From: Pinus tabuliformis
Lineage: Eukaryota; Streptophyta; Pinopsida; Pinales; Pinaceae
Direction of reading: 5' to 3'
Assembly: GCA_031772625.1 (NCBI GenBank)
Contig: CM062810.1
Location: 704,038,519-704,102,518 of the forward strand
DNA length: 64,000 nucleotides
The notes under the pieces are model-generated. The model was not told where the DNA came from. It worked only from the letters and a program-made list of their open reading frames with translations, and made no database searches. Below are positions 21,776-34,641 of this stretch, in pieces. Both the position numbers and the translations under genes were made by a program. The stretch's first letter is position 1. Every line of letters starts with the position of its first letter.

Positions 21776-23470
21776 TAGTTACATAAAATTTTGGCCTCTG
21801 CTGGAGTGCCACGTGGTGCCTTGGGATTGGGCCATGTGTCACTTCATGATTGCCTCATATCATACCCTTCAATAAAATTTTGGCCTCTCCCAGAGTGCCA
21901 CGTTGTGACCTCATATCATACCCTTCAAACCAATAACAGTGTGTCACTTAGTCTTGTACGGCACTACCATGTGGCAGCACGAGGTTGGTTTATACCGCTT
22001 ACTATGCATGCCCAGTGAGTTGTTTATGTCAGCGTACGAACTGCCTAATGAACCTTGTTGCTTAACTTTTTAGTTGTTTGGCCAAAAATTTAGAACACAA
22101 TATCTTGAGCATGCGATGTCGGTTTGAGGTGATTCAAGAAACGTTAGATTTAGGACGACGAGCACTACGATCTAGTGTTGGTTCTGAGCAATTTAGAGCA
22201 ATTTCAATTTTGATCATTTTTTTTATCCCCTGGTTCAGACATGCCACCATGTACTGCCTCATGGATTCCATGACTTGTAAGCTCTTTTACTAGATTACTC
22301 TAATGATTTGTTGTATTAAAAGGCAAGGAGACACATTGGATCTAATTGCAGGATTGTAGGTGGGTTTCCATTTGGGGCTTGGTCTCCCAATATGGGGTCC
22401 TAACCTTCTAGAGGGCCACATTAGCACTTGTAGGGTAAGCATTGAGAGCCATGGGCCTCCACCATAGTGGATGTTGCTTCATGGATCCCCAACATCACTC
22501 ATTGATTTCTCGTATTCCATCTTTGGGATGAGGATGACGCACTTGGTTAACCATACCGAGTGGGCCCCATAGTTACACCATACACTTAGCACATGTTACA
22601 GGATGCCTCCTGCTGCAAAGAGAGGGCTTATGTCATTACTTTGGTGCTTACAGATGGTCTACAAGCATATTAGATCCATATGGAGACCCATGAGGATGTC
22701 CTTGTGCCCCCACACCCACTTGGGAGCACTGCAACTTCTTGTTTGGAAAACAAGGGGAAAACTCCTTGTCCACTAAGTTTGGAGTCCATTTTTACATCAT
22801 GGCACCTTTTGGATCTCTTTAAGCTCCTCAAAGGTCCAATGGCTCAATTTGTTGATCATTCAACCCTCTTGAAAGGATTATCTTTACATTATTGAGCTAT
22901 TTGGCACGCTTGTAACCAAAAGTATTTTTATTATGCACATAATTTAATTTTAGAGTCTGAATTAAGCCAATTTAGCTAAATCAAATTAATTAGAGAGTGT
23001 ATAAATAGAAGTGAGATGATTCATTTTAATCATCATCACTTGGATTGGGTTATATTCTCTTGCGATATTTTTCGTTATCCTTCTTGGAGGATGAGTTTGG
23101 ATAAATGGATGAATTTTTATGTTTGGATCTCTTTCATTGTGGTCTTGAAGCTTTACTAATGGCATATGTTGATGACTGGATATACTCTTTCTTACATGTA
23201 AGTGCTCTTTTAATGTTATTCTTGTTATTTACTTTTGTCACATGCATGTTGCTCAGATTTTTCGCTATAATAAGATGAAATTTATTGCTTTTCTTATGCG
23301 AAATTGTGGAAATTTGATCTTTATAACATTGCATCATGTCATAGGCCATGTATGAATGAGTGAATGTTCCTAGAGATAATTTGTGTCAAATTTTATATTG
23401 ATAAGTCATTAAATATTTCAAATCAATGTGTCAAGACCTTGAAGTTCCTTGTCTCATTCCATAATTCCAT

Positions 23471-23630
23471 GTGAAGTTGTTGTCAAGGCCTCCTTGACCA
23501 AGTGAATATATTCCAAACTATAAATTCTCCTTGACTCCCCTAATGTCACGTGAAGTTGTTTTCAAGGCCTCCTTAACCAAGTGAATCTATTCCAAACTAT
23601 AAATTCTCTTTGACTCTACCTCTCCCTAAG
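23471..23630. repeat. two-copy tandem repeat, about 80-bp unit
   Basis: GTGAAGTTGTTGTCAAGGCC (about 23471) and GTGAAGTTGTTTTCAAGGCC (about 23550) begin two units that share CCAAACTATAAATTCTC. Confidence 0.85.
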
Positions 23631-24407
23631 GAGAAGGCACTAATCCTCCATTGGTGATAATTTTCAACACTTATTCTTTTCACCTCCCTCTTTTTCTAGG
23701 CCTAGCCTACAGAGGTCACCTAGGGAATCAATTATATCACGATCTAGCCATCCAAACACTTCAATTTTTAGTCGAAAACTATGCTGGGGTTTTCTCTAGA
23801 GGCCCTCCACATTTGAATGACATTTGACAGTGGAATCTTGAGATATAGCAAGTGCTACCTCAAAGACCATTTCTTGCCCTAATTTTCCCTTGGCTAGTTT
23901 TCTCATTAGGCTCATTGGATTCAAATCTCAAAGAAAATTTCTCCTTTGATCCTCTTCTCCTTCCTAATTAGGTCAAGCCCCTCATTGTGTGATCAACTCC
24001 ATACCCACAACCTATTAACATCAATTCCACAAAGATCACATAAAGACCAATTCTCCATAAGGATTTTCAGGCCTAGGAATCATCTTTGCAAGATATATTC
24101 CCAAACTCTAGCCTCGAGAATCCTCTTAGCCCTTCCTAGAGAGCATATCACCTTGCTTCCCGAGCAAGAAAGCCATATAATTGAGTCTCTCTTGTGAATA
24201 GGCCTTAGGAATCACTCATTTCCCTCTCATTGTTCCATTCATCTAGTGGTTCCCCTTTATACTAGGTCTCCTCTCATCGGTGAAAGTCCGTAAAGAGAAG
24301 GGAGCTTTAGCTGAGGTGACAGTGGGCTATCGCTCCATTGTTTCCCTTGACCTAGTAGTTTCTCCATAGGATCCCCTCCTAGGACCACTGCTAGTTTGAG
24401 TGGTAAC

Positions 24408-25190
24408 ATGATGGAAAAAGACAAAAGAGGGAGATAAAGTTACCTTGGCAGATCGAGCTACCCAGTTGCTGTGATTCAACGAGGGAGAAAGTTCGAGCCA
24501 AAGAGAGAGAATTAGAGAGAGGGAGCATCAAATAACTCAGGAGGAGGATTCTGGATAATTTCCCAGTGGTTTTACAGTGTTGAAGAGGCAAGAAAAGGGA
24601 GTCCAAAATGATTCTGTAGAGAGGTTGAGTAGCCAATAACCCAAGTGCGACTATTGGGAGAGAGCTCGTTTCAATTATCGAAGGCCAAAAAGATCATCCA
24701 AGAGGCAAAGCATTTTTTCCAAACACGAAGGGAGGTAGGAAGGCTCATCTAGAGCCAACAAGCAGGAAACACAAATTATTTCAGGCCAACAATGTGCACT
24801 CCTGGTGAGAAGTACAAGCAAGCCAGTGGAGGCCCAGTTAATTTGCAGAGAGAAAAATATGTTTCAAATTTTTTTGTCAGTGTATTTGTCGAAGGATGCA
24901 AGTTAGGCATCTAAATTATTGTACTCCCAGAATTTGTTGCATAATAATAAAATAAACTCTCATTTGTTGCACAGATTTTCCCTTCAGGTTTTTTCTAATG
25001 ACGTTAGTCTAAAAATATTGGTGTATTTTTTATTGTGTGTCCATCTATTTCTCAATTCCTAATTCTATTTTCCACAGCATATTTTATGTTAAAGATTGCA
25101 ATTGAGAAATATTCGTTAATTCTCATGAACAATTAAAATGTAATTGTTAGGAGAATAATATCTAGTAATTGGAATCAAGGAATTTTCACA
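24408..25190 (+). repeat. 5' LTR, truncated
   Basis: Resembles 26735-27013 joined to 35666-36168, including ACCTTGGCAGATCGAGCTAC and GGAGAATAATATCTAGTAAT near the end. It lacks about 330 bp present at the start of the other LTR. It ends ...TTTTCACA at the primer-binding site. Confidence 0.8.
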
Positions 25191-25202
25191 TGGTATCAAA
25201 GC
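25191..25202 (+). other. primer-binding site
   Basis: TGGTATCAAAGC, one base away from the usual TGGTATCAGAGC, directly after the LTR end. Confidence 0.85.
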
Positions 25203-26406
25203 ATTATTGATAAGATATTAGTCTCAAAGACAAAAAATCAATAGATTGTGTAGATTCATAGGGAGATCTGAAGCTCACGGTTCAAACCTGCGCAAGAAAG
25301 CTAGGTAGTGTGAATTGTTGGGCAGGAAAATCGATTTTTAGAGGCAGAGTGCAAGTTCGATTGGCCTAGAGTTGAATTCCAACAGGCAGTGTGGTTGTTG
25401 GGAAGCAGTTCTAGTGAAGCAAATAAGTTAATTCATTAAGAAGATCTGGGCACAAAAGTTTTATAGCAAAGGTTTCAGCTGCAGATATACGCGGGGTGAG
25501 AAGAGAAAAGCACACTAAGAGGAATTTCCTGAATTACTCAGAGGATTTCTAGATCCAGTTTCCAGGAGGAGATCCATAATTTCTAGTTGTAGATGGTCAT
25601 AGCAGGCAAAGTAATATTCCAATGTGAGTTTCTTAGACTAGTCAATTCAAGTTGCTGAGGTTACAGGTCATGTGCCAATTCCAAGAGAAGGACTTCCAGA
25701 AGGTAGAGTGAGTAGCCTCAATGAGAAATTGAAGGCAGTACACTAGTCAGAGAAGGATTTCTGGAGGCAGAAATAGATGAGTTGACCTCCAGGTTAGAGG
25801 AGTTTGCATTAATAGTGGCTATATCTCTAGATGGGGGAGGAGCGTGAGGCTTAAAAGTTGCAGGATCGAGCAAGGTCCAAGGAGGCACACCATAAAATAG
25901 GTGTTTCCTCATGAATCATTACCTTGTCTACGAGGGCGCCATGGTATTTAGTAGTAAGAGGATCAAAATTTTAGTGAGGCACGGTGAGATCTTGAGAGAA
26001 AATGCAAAGCAAGTTGCAGTCAGATACTAGATGGGCGCAAAGACAATAGGGCCTAGTCAGATACTCAATAGACAGAGTAGATCTAGTTATAGTCAGAGGA
26101 TCAAAGGATAATCACAGAAGCCCGTTGCAGGGACAGTAGATCAATTCTCAATTATAGTAGTTGCAACAACAACATGGGATCATATACAACGCAGGAAGTG
26201 TTCGCAATAGTGTAGGGAGGCATAGTGTAGTGTCAACAACAATGTAGATGTAGAGTGGTTCAATTAGAGGGTTAGCAGGTTAATCAAAGTATGTGTAGTA
26301 GCTTGGTGGACAGTGATAGCATATTGTATATGTCAAACACCAGCAACATGGTCCAACTACAAAGCAGAGATGTTGGGGAGAGAACACTTTCCTTGCTAAG
26401 AGGGAG
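25203..26406. other. interior of the non-coding Copia-type element
   Basis: About 1.2 kb without a recognisable retroelement domain on either strand. It ends in the polypurine tract AAGAGGGAG (26398-26406). It may be a large internal deletion or a non-autonomous derivative. Confidence 0.6.
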
Positions 26407-27013
26407 TATTAGTTTTTTATTGATTTTTTATCACCGAACATGTGTTCTAGTCTTGATTTGTATCTAAGATACTAAGGAACACGAGATCTCTAAAACCCAT
26501 AAAATATTTCATGAGAACCCCTTAATTAAATTAATTAGCCATCATTTAAATATTTCCTAATACCAACTTAGGAAAAGTGGTTAATTAAAGTGAATTAATT
26601 AAGGATGTTGACTTATGCTATAGAGACTTCCAAAAAGTAACATGGATCAAGTCTAAGATGATCTTAGCCATTGATCTTGATTAAATTGTAATTGTTGAAG
26701 CTCTAGCAAGAGATTATAAGAGAAAATTGATGGGTTGGAGAAAGACACAAGTGGGAGAGCAAGTCACCTTGGTAGATCGAGCTACCCAATTGCAGTGATT
26801 GAGCAAGGGAGAAAGTTTGAGCCAAAGAGAACATCAAAGAGAGGGAGTAGTAGATAATTCAGAAGGAGGATTTCAGAGAGTGTCCTAGTGGTTTTCCAGT
26901 GCCTGAGAGGTAGGAAAAGGGAGATCAAAATTATTCTGCAGAGAAGCTGAACAAAAAATATAAGCAACCAAAAACCCTAGTGCGAGTGTCAAGAGAGAGG
27001 TCATTTCAGTTGT
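26407..27013 (+). repeat. 3' LTR, first part
   Basis: Starts TATTAG right after the polypurine tract, probably a mutated TGTTAG. It is broken at 27013 by the nested element and continues at 35666. GTTGT at 27009-27013 is the target duplication of that insertion. Confidence 0.8.
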
Positions 27014-28032
27014 TGTTGGAGGGAATTGCTCCCCTAGGGATTTTTGGGCTGAAACCCTAGCATACTGAAAGTTGTCTATTCAAAGAAACATGCATTCATA
27101 CAGCCATTATGCTATTATAAGAAAATTCTATGATAAGGGTACGTACCTTTGGTCCTACGTTTGAGAAGGCCCTTAGGGTCCAAACCCTTCTTGGAGTTCC
27201 CTTCTTCTCTTTTGTCCTGCAAAACAACCAATTCAAAGAACACAACAGTATATGGACAAAAATTTATAAAGAAACCATCTTCATGTTATAAAGAAAGGTA
27301 GTTAGTTATGAAATCCAAACAACCATTTACATATGAATTCTAAACATGAATATCATTAACATAAAGAAGATTCATTTTGGGAACCAAGACATGTGTTTCT
27401 TTTATTATAGACAAATAAAGTACATAAAAAAGGAATATTTTCACCTGAGTCACCTTCAGCAGGCTCCAAGAAAAGATTCCTTCCGGATCCGATCCAGCCT
27501 GAAGCCTCTAACAAACTCCTTCCATGACTCTCTCCATGATGTCATAAATGGTGGATGAACATCAACACACAAGGAAACAAAGGTTTCCTGTACAAAATGG
27601 GGGAAGTGCAGAAGGCACAAGGGACTTCAGACCTGGTCAAGGGAAAAATCTCAGCATAATAACCTTTCTCTCTCTTCTCTCCTCCCTTTGGCCTTCCCTT
27701 TGAGGTCTTTTTATACCTCTCCCAAACTAGCTTTTTAGTTGGGAGTTGGTTGGGAACAGTTGGGCCACGGGCACTAACAGGTGATCAGCAGGTAAAACAC
27801 GCGATCTCCACCCGAAAATGAGGAATTTTATATTTTTTAAAGTGTTTTAATACATACACACGGGTTGGGTATACATAGACATGTGTATACATGCGTTTAA
27901 CTCAAGGCAATGTCGCGTATAAGGGATAAAACACTGTTTTTTAAATTTTAGGACTAGGCCTGGAAGGAGGGGTTGCCCTAGGCCATGAGTACAGCATCAC
28001 AAACCATAGGAGTGAGATTTGGAGCTATAACA
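27014..28032 (-). repeat. 3' LTR of the nested gag-protease element
   Basis: 1019 bp, direct repeat of 34642-35660. On the minus strand it follows the polypurine tract. Confidence 0.95.
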
Positions 28033-28044
28033 GATTCCCCCTAA
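28033..28044 (-). other. polypurine tract
   Basis: Minus strand reads TTAGGGGGAATC directly before the 3' LTR start TGTTATAGC. Confidence 0.75.
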
Positions 28045-30965
28045 TATATGAGGTCAGAAGGGGTACATGATGGCCGAAATATATTATGCAAGTACATGGA
28101 AAGGAAGTCTGTCAAAAATCGAGGAGGACTTCACCAGAATTCAACCTGCCAAGCCACCAAAGGAGATCAGAAAGAAACACTGTCTAAGGCGAGCATACCC
28201 ATGCTCAGAAAAAGTAAAGTATGTCCGCATATCAAGTACAAGCGGATCCACTAAGTATACAAGTATAAATGACTGAAAAATACATAATGGATCATCTGAT
28301 CATGATAAGCAAGTACTTGTCTGAATATCACATATAAGACTGTCAATGATGCTGAAAGATGCAACGGATCACTGATATCAAAGACTGATCCCAAAAGGTA
28401 CCAACTGAACATGATGGAATAGGATGGTAATTCACTGCAAGCTCAGGTGCCAGCATATAGAATGTCGCCATGACTGACTGCAACATATAAGGTGGAGTGA
28501 TATCAACTAGCAGCAACAGGAGCAACTGTCAAGTGAACCAATGAACGCTAATACAACCTGAGGTCTTCACCGACCATCGTGGTACATTTCTACACCATGG
28601 GAATAAATTATCTGAAGTCGACCATGTGAGAAATCGTTTGATTACCGGTCATTTATGTATACCGTTAACAAACGCGAGACTACTCACCGATAATGATAAT
28701 GAGTGTCAAGCTACCCAGTACAATCTAACAAGTGTGAATAAATGAGCTGGAGTCAAACACCTATAAGAATATATCGATCAGGAGACAATGGTGGTTTCCC
28801 ACTGTCGATAGCGAAGGATCTGCCACTAATGACTGCAAACCCCAAGGTACTGCCAAATGGACTCTAGATCTTTGCCCCAGAGCAATGAGTCGGAGTTGAT
28901 AGGGAAAGATCTGCTACAAGGAAGGCATTAAGGCATCCTTCATCAATCTAGCGCGAGTGTAACCCGTGGGCCAATAATGTGGAAGGAATCAGACGAAAAA
29001 AGATGTAGTAACCCAACCGAAGTACGTTTTCAGCGTACATAAGATGTGGCTAGCGCACGACAGAAACCCTCTGAACCAACCAATAATGAAAGCTGACACA
29101 GAGGTGAGGTATCCACCAATAGGGTCAAATGGAAACCAAGGTACTGCACGAATCCCAATGTGTGATAATGTAAGCTGATGTCGAACACAAGGGAAACCAC
29201 TCAGTCAAAGACCCATGATATTGATCGATGTTGAGCACAAGGTGACCTATCAATAATGAAAATAGGGCTAGGGTGCAGCTCTAGGCCTGTCCTCAAAGCA
29301 AGGTGTCGTCGTCGATAAGGACAAGACCCGCTAGCAAGAAGTCAATGTGGACCTTCTCAAACCGGCACGAGTAAAGGACCAATATAACTGATGTGATGAT
29401 AGACATGACACTGACAACCAGGGATGGCCGACTAAAAAATGAGTCAAGAGACACCGCAGAAAGGCCGACTCAGGCTAACTTCCCTTGAACAAAAGCACGA
29501 CTCAATGTGACTATGTGGCAGCATATGATGACTCTGTATAAGTTCGCCATGCAAGAGGCACGAACGAACCCTCCATATGATTGGAAGAGATAACCAGTCA
29601 GGGGAGAACTGACTCAATAACAAGGTTATGGCGTACCTAAGTCAAACTAAATCCCACCCATGCGGAGGAGACTTTGTTTTGAGTGCTTTGTTCAAGGGCG
29701 ACACGACTGACTCTAGTTGCCAACAATAAATGGAAATACTGTCCCGTTCCCGCTCTTTTTTGGAATATTTAATTTTTTTGTCTTTTTCTCTTAAGCTGGA
29801 AAAAGAATAAAAGAATGCTATGGTACAGTGGAAAGAACGAGTGTCGGTGAAACAGATGATCTAGTTCTTGGGAATGGAACATTCCTATGCTCAATGCAGG
29901 GAGGTGAAAACTGGTCAGTGACACTCAAATGTGTGTTCCTTCCACGGGTCAAGGTGTGTCAAGCTGTAGAATTCAAAGGTATGCAAGGTTGATTTTGCAG
30001 TCGTCATGGTCAAAATTTGGCTTAAACACGAGTCCAAGTGAAGCCGGCTCTAGGCCAAAAGGTGCAAGTGGTCAACATGCAATGCACTAGTACAACTCAA
30101 CACAAAGGAGCCTCTAGGGTATAAGGCCAGAACAAAGCGGAGAAGCTAAGAGGAATGAGTCTTCAACGCATAAGTCATGGCGGGACTACATAGGACTCCC
30201 GAGCCTAGGGATGAAAAATCAGCATGAGTGCCAAGCAACAAAAAGGTACTAACTAGGGCACCCATGATAAGGTAGGCTCTACCACACAAGTCATGATACT
30301 TCTAAGCAATGAGAAGGTTCCGCACCATAACTTGGTGGGGTCGATCCTAAGGCAAAATGGGAAAGGAAACTGATAAGTGCACAATGCAGGCAGAGAAACC
30401 TAACCTATATTCTAGTTTCGAGAACTAATACCTGTCAAAACGGACCAACCATAAACTTCCAAAGGAGAAATCTTCCAAGTTCTGTAAACATAAATAGGAC
30501 AACTAGACGAGAAGTTAATACATCCCACATATAAACTTCATATAAAATCTTTGTGTTATAGAATACAAAACTTGAAAATGCGAACCTCATATATACAATA
30601 TGGTAGAGGACCACGCAACCTTGCAGCTTACGTATAATAGCTCTTCTGGACAAACCCCTTGCAGGGATCGGACCAAGGACTCCTTTGGTAGTCAAGACTC
30701 ATGGCTTCAAAGAGTTCCTCCTCTGAAGGCAAAACAAGTTCTAAGAAATCATGAAACTACAAGGATCAAAAGAGGGAATTAAGGGGTCCCATGTCCCTAT
30801 AGGAAGAATCTCTCGGTCGACTGCTGGGACCAAGTCCCAAGAAGGAGAACAACAGGTCAAAGGATCCTTCTTAGAAATAATTGAACATTGAGGATTCAAT
30901 GCCACATAATTGACCTGCGGTGGGGTAGAGTCTACTTGAACACTTGGAACGAACCAAGGGGCATT
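28045..30965. other. pol-replacing non-coding interior
   Basis: About 2.9 kb where reverse transcriptase and integrase should follow the protease. No catalytic motif is visible in any frame and stops are frequent. The composition is more balanced than in the flanking DNA. Short phrases such as AAGGTACTGC and GAACACAAGG recur. It looks like sequence that replaced pol, not like decayed pol. Confidence 0.6.
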
Positions 30966-31771
30966 CTACAGTAAAGTCGAATTAGGGTGGTAACTATCAG
31001 ATGCAAGCTGATCAATAGTGACAATATTCCTGTTATGAGGAAAGCACATTACTCGAAAGAGTGAAGACAACAAAACATTCATAGCATAGACATAATCACG
31101 CCCAAGTAGCATATTAAAGTCTAAAGGGCTATCAACCACCATCATATCGATTAAGACAATATTCCCACCTAAAGTGATAGGCAATTGAGGAAGAACACCC
31201 ATAGATCACCCGGTCTTCTATCATAGGCTAACAACTGACTCTGAGCTGTCAACAACTTTGGGGAACCCAAAGCTTTCCAAGTCAAAGAGGATATAATACT
31301 TTTAGAGGATCCTTCATCTACCATACATCGATAGACATTTGTGGAATTAACTCTGACCTTTATTTGAAAAGGTGCAGCGGAAGGAAGACGAGGCTCAACA
31401 AGACTATCCCAATCAAAGGAAACACTCTTAGAACTTTGAGGGGGAACATTCGAAGAAACCAGAATGCCCCCTATACTAGAAGACTCTGTACTAGAGATCA
31501 AACAAACCCTTTTGTTAGGCACTTCACCCCCCAAAAGAGGAGTGTAATCGGCCAGCGATTGCACTGTTTCTACCAACTTATCAACCAATGGTTGAGGGGA
31601 TTGATGAGAAACCATATCAGATATAGGAGTAGAAGTACTTTCAGACTCGGACCATATCCTTTGAACCTCTGGAATGCCAGGGCACAAATGAGTAATATGG
31701 TCTCCCTTGCATATCTTACAAGGGAACTTAGGTTTAAAACTTCTACGTCTATGTTTCTTATCAACCGCCAT
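30966..31771 (-). pseudogene. gag zinc knuckle and aspartic protease
   Basis: Minus-strand frame 31169-31771 starts with a basic stretch (KKHRRRSFKPKFP), then the zinc knuckle CKICKGDHITHLC, a Ser/Pro-rich linker, and a protease N-terminal half whose active site reads VDEGSS where D-S/T-G is expected. After a one-base frame change near 31200 the protease continues in 30966-31202 with ITLGGNIVLIDMMVVD and NMLLGRDYVYAM, the second hydrophobic half. The changed active site (Glu after Asp) and the frame change suggest loss of function, although some plant protease lineages deviate at this site. Confidence 0.85.
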
Positions 31772-31831
31772 TCCACCAACATGACTAGCAGTGGTTTGCA
31801 GAGAATCTTGAATATGACTTACAGAGGATCT

Positions 31832-32610
31832 TCACTCTTTGCGAGTATGACTCGCAGTGACTAGGCTCGTGCCCCCAGCATGACTCGCAGCGGATGAAGG
31901 CTCATCTTCAACATGACTAGCAGAGGTTGGTGATGAAGTGCTAGTATGATCTACAACGACTAAACTTGTGCCCCCAGCATGACATGCAGAGGCTGAAGAC
32001 TCATCTCCAACATGACTGGCAGAGGTTGAGGATGAAGGGATAGAATTATTCTTCTTCTTTGACTTCCTCTTTCTCCTCTTTTCAGGTTTCTTGTTACAAG
32101 AAGGAGGAGAAAAAGGAATCCTAGATTTCTCTTTGAAAGAAGATGAACAATTAGCACCCATGTGATGCCCTTGAATAAAGCATTCAACTGAGAAGCTTCA
32201 AGAGCATTTGGAATATTCGAAGTGGACCATAGCCAAACGGGTAGTCCAACATTCAACCCAGGAATACTCAAAGTGGCCATTAGGGGAGTACCAACGTTTC
32301 CAAAGAAAGGAAAAGCACAAGGATCCCCTTTTGGGAGGGCACCTTGGTTGGTTTCCACAGGAATATTGGCCATATGTAACTGATCCAAAGACCCTTCCCC
32401 TACGGGAATATAGAAATAACTTTTCAAGGATATGGATAAGAAATCAAAACCTTTTCCCTTAAGGAGGCAACTCCACAACTTTTGAAAGAATGACCAAAAG
32501 ACTTTCAAGATCGGTAGAGTGGTAAGTCGGTCACTTAGAACACAAAGCCCAAACGTGACTAGACAAAAATATCTAAAGCCAACTATATACAAGGAACAAA
32601 GAGCACACAC
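31832..32610 (-). pseudogene. Gag N-terminal region with repeats
   Basis: Two overlapping minus-strand frames. The upstream one (to about 32150) carries FFGNVGTPLMATLSIPG and NALEASQLNALFKGIT. The downstream one (31832-32161) carries a basic segment KKPEKRRKRKSKKKN and a Ser/Thr/Ala/His-rich repeat region (ASHVGDESSASACHAGGTSL and its variant). It is separated from the zinc-knuckle part by a single TGA near 31832 in the same frame. No standard Gag profile was recognised in the first part; the Gag call rests on position and on the zinc knuckle that follows. Confidence 0.65.
31866..32063. repeat. 99-bp in-frame duplication in Gag
   Basis: CTCGTGCCCCCAGCATGAC at 31866 and CTTGTGCCCCCAGCATGAC at 31965 start two 99-bp units, which on the minus strand encode a 33-residue repeat rich in Ser, Ala and His. 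Confidence 0.85.
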
Positions 32611-34618
32611 TATAAAGTCCCTAAAGATATCAGCCAGTCAAACAACTTCCAAGTATTTCCGCTCCGGGTGATGAGGACCGGACACCAAAATACAAGAAAG
32701 TGGAGTAAGGGGCCTTCCGAAGATAGTCTGGGATAATGACAGCCCCGTCTTATCAGCGAAGGTAACAGAGGAAGTTACGCTGACCTCCTAACAACAGCCT
32801 GCGCTGGTACAAGCCCCCAAGCTTCGCAAGGGTGCCCTCCAGTAGTACTGTTGAGAGTGATGCAACGTCGACCTCAGGTGCCACGGGATTCCCCTCCGCA
32901 GCCACCTGTGTAGATTCGTAGGGGTAGCAACTATGGATACCAACTCGTTGCAGAAGCCAGGCGGAACAGTCGTGAGGTAAGTTCGGACAAGTAGGAGAGG
33001 AGGTATCTCTCTTCCCTGTCTTCGCAGACCCTCGTGCTTAACTCCCAGATCCGGAGCTTTCCTGGTCTTCGTAACGCTATTGGATTTTCTCTCGTTATTC
33101 AGACTCCTACCTTTGACGTTTATATGGCCTTGGAGAGTTAACTCTCCACTCGCCTAATCCAAGGCCCTAAAATCCTAAACTTGTTGGTGTAACTGACTAA
33201 AACAAAAAGTTCTAGTGAATTTTAGTTAGCGCTTGATTTTAAATTAGGTTGTTGTTTAAGTCACAAGGTAACAGAAGTGAAACTAGTGGTGTTTTTTGAC
33301 ACAAAAGAAATTAATAAAAACTTAACTACATCCACATGCACTTTTTCGTTTTTCGATGAAGAGCAATTTCTATAGGGTTCAGAGGAACTTCTAATAAAAC
33401 AAAATTTTTCAAAACAAAATTTTCTTTTCTTTTCGTTAATTCACGCTTCACACTCACAAAAGCTAACAAAGCTATGTATGCCTAAAAGGGGATGAAAATC
33501 TATCCTAATGCAACAAATATATGCGGATGCAAGATTTAAAAACTACTCTAAAAACAACAAATGAAAGTTGCTTGCTTATCAATCTTTATCTTGTCACTTA
33601 AAATGTCTAGATGGAATATGAGATGCTACAATTCATTTCGTCTAAACACTAAAAACAAGTTCTAAGACAAACATAAAGCACTTTCACTCACTAAAAGGAA
33701 ACCAAATGAAAACCAAGTTCAAGAAAGCAAAACTAAGTTTTTCAAAAGATTTTCTTCAAAAGCAACAACAAAAGAGTCTTTTCAAAAAATTCTCTCAACA
33801 ACACTGAAACTTGTGATTGAAGAATAGGCAATCAAACACTTTTGCGAATCGACACCACTCAATGGATGAAAAATCAACAAAAATAAATGTGTTTAAAATC
33901 ACTCTTAACAATCAAAAGCAGCAATGAAAGCTTTGGCAATGAAAACCAAAAAGATAAAAAAGACAAATTCCAAGAAAGTGTCAAACAACAACTTTCATGA
34001 AACAAAGAAGTGGATGGTCACAAAAAGCGATTTTTGTCAAGCAAACAAAAAGTCACCAAAAGCAAGGTTAACACAAAGATTGAGATCAATCTTCCTACCT
34101 TGATGAATCAGAGTAGCCAAGATTCGTAGCAAGAAATCTTACGTGCTTTAGCAAAAAACGATGACACTTGCAATCAACAAAAAACAAGACCAATACTCCT
34201 TATAATCATAGAGAATTCGGAACAAGATGCTCTCTATAAAAACAAAGACTGATACTAGAAAGTGACTATTTCAGACTAACTCAAACTACCAGACAAACCT
34301 TCAGAGACACAAAGATTTACAAATCTTGAAAATTGAAAGATATACGCGACTATGCTTATGTACCGAATGCTTGTATACGCTACTGTAACTAAGGAAACCT
34401 GCATATACTCGAGTTCACTTAAAGAAACGTGCGTACATACGCTTCTGTAACTAAGAAAAATAGTGTATATGAAAAGCTTCAAGAAAAATAAAAAACAAAC
34501 TGAAGAAACTAGCAAAGCTTAAAGTTCAAGAACAAACCAGACAGTAATAGCAAGCAGACAAGGCAGCTGAGCCCTGATTGGCTTGAAAAATACCCAAACT
34601 AGGAACAACAAGAGTGTT
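32611..34618. other. long leader of the nested gag-protease element
   Basis: About 2 kb between the primer-binding site and Gag on the minus strand. The part at 32640-33180 is GC-richer; 33200-34600 is A- and C-rich on the plus strand with AAAACCAAG-like phrases. No gene recognised. Confidence 0.55.
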
Positions 34619-34637
34619 GTCCCAAACGGAGTCGCCA
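34619..34637 (-). other. primer-binding site, not initiator Met
   Basis: Minus strand reads TGGCGACTCCGTTTGGGAC, starting with the TGG that pairs with a tRNA 3' CCA end, a few bases inside the 5' LTR. I cannot name the tRNA with certainty. Confidence 0.7.
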
Positions 34638-34641
34638 ATTC

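Larger units (their letters stand above)
21516..24407. other. intergenic DNA, no gene recognised
   Basis: Apart from the tRNA-like segment and one tandem repeat listed separately, I recognise nothing. The phrase TTGGCCTCT..GAGTGCCACGT occurs twice (about 21791 and 21881). The sequence from 22320 to 22900 is richer in C and G and could be an old LTR, but I found no partner copy. Confidence 0.5.
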
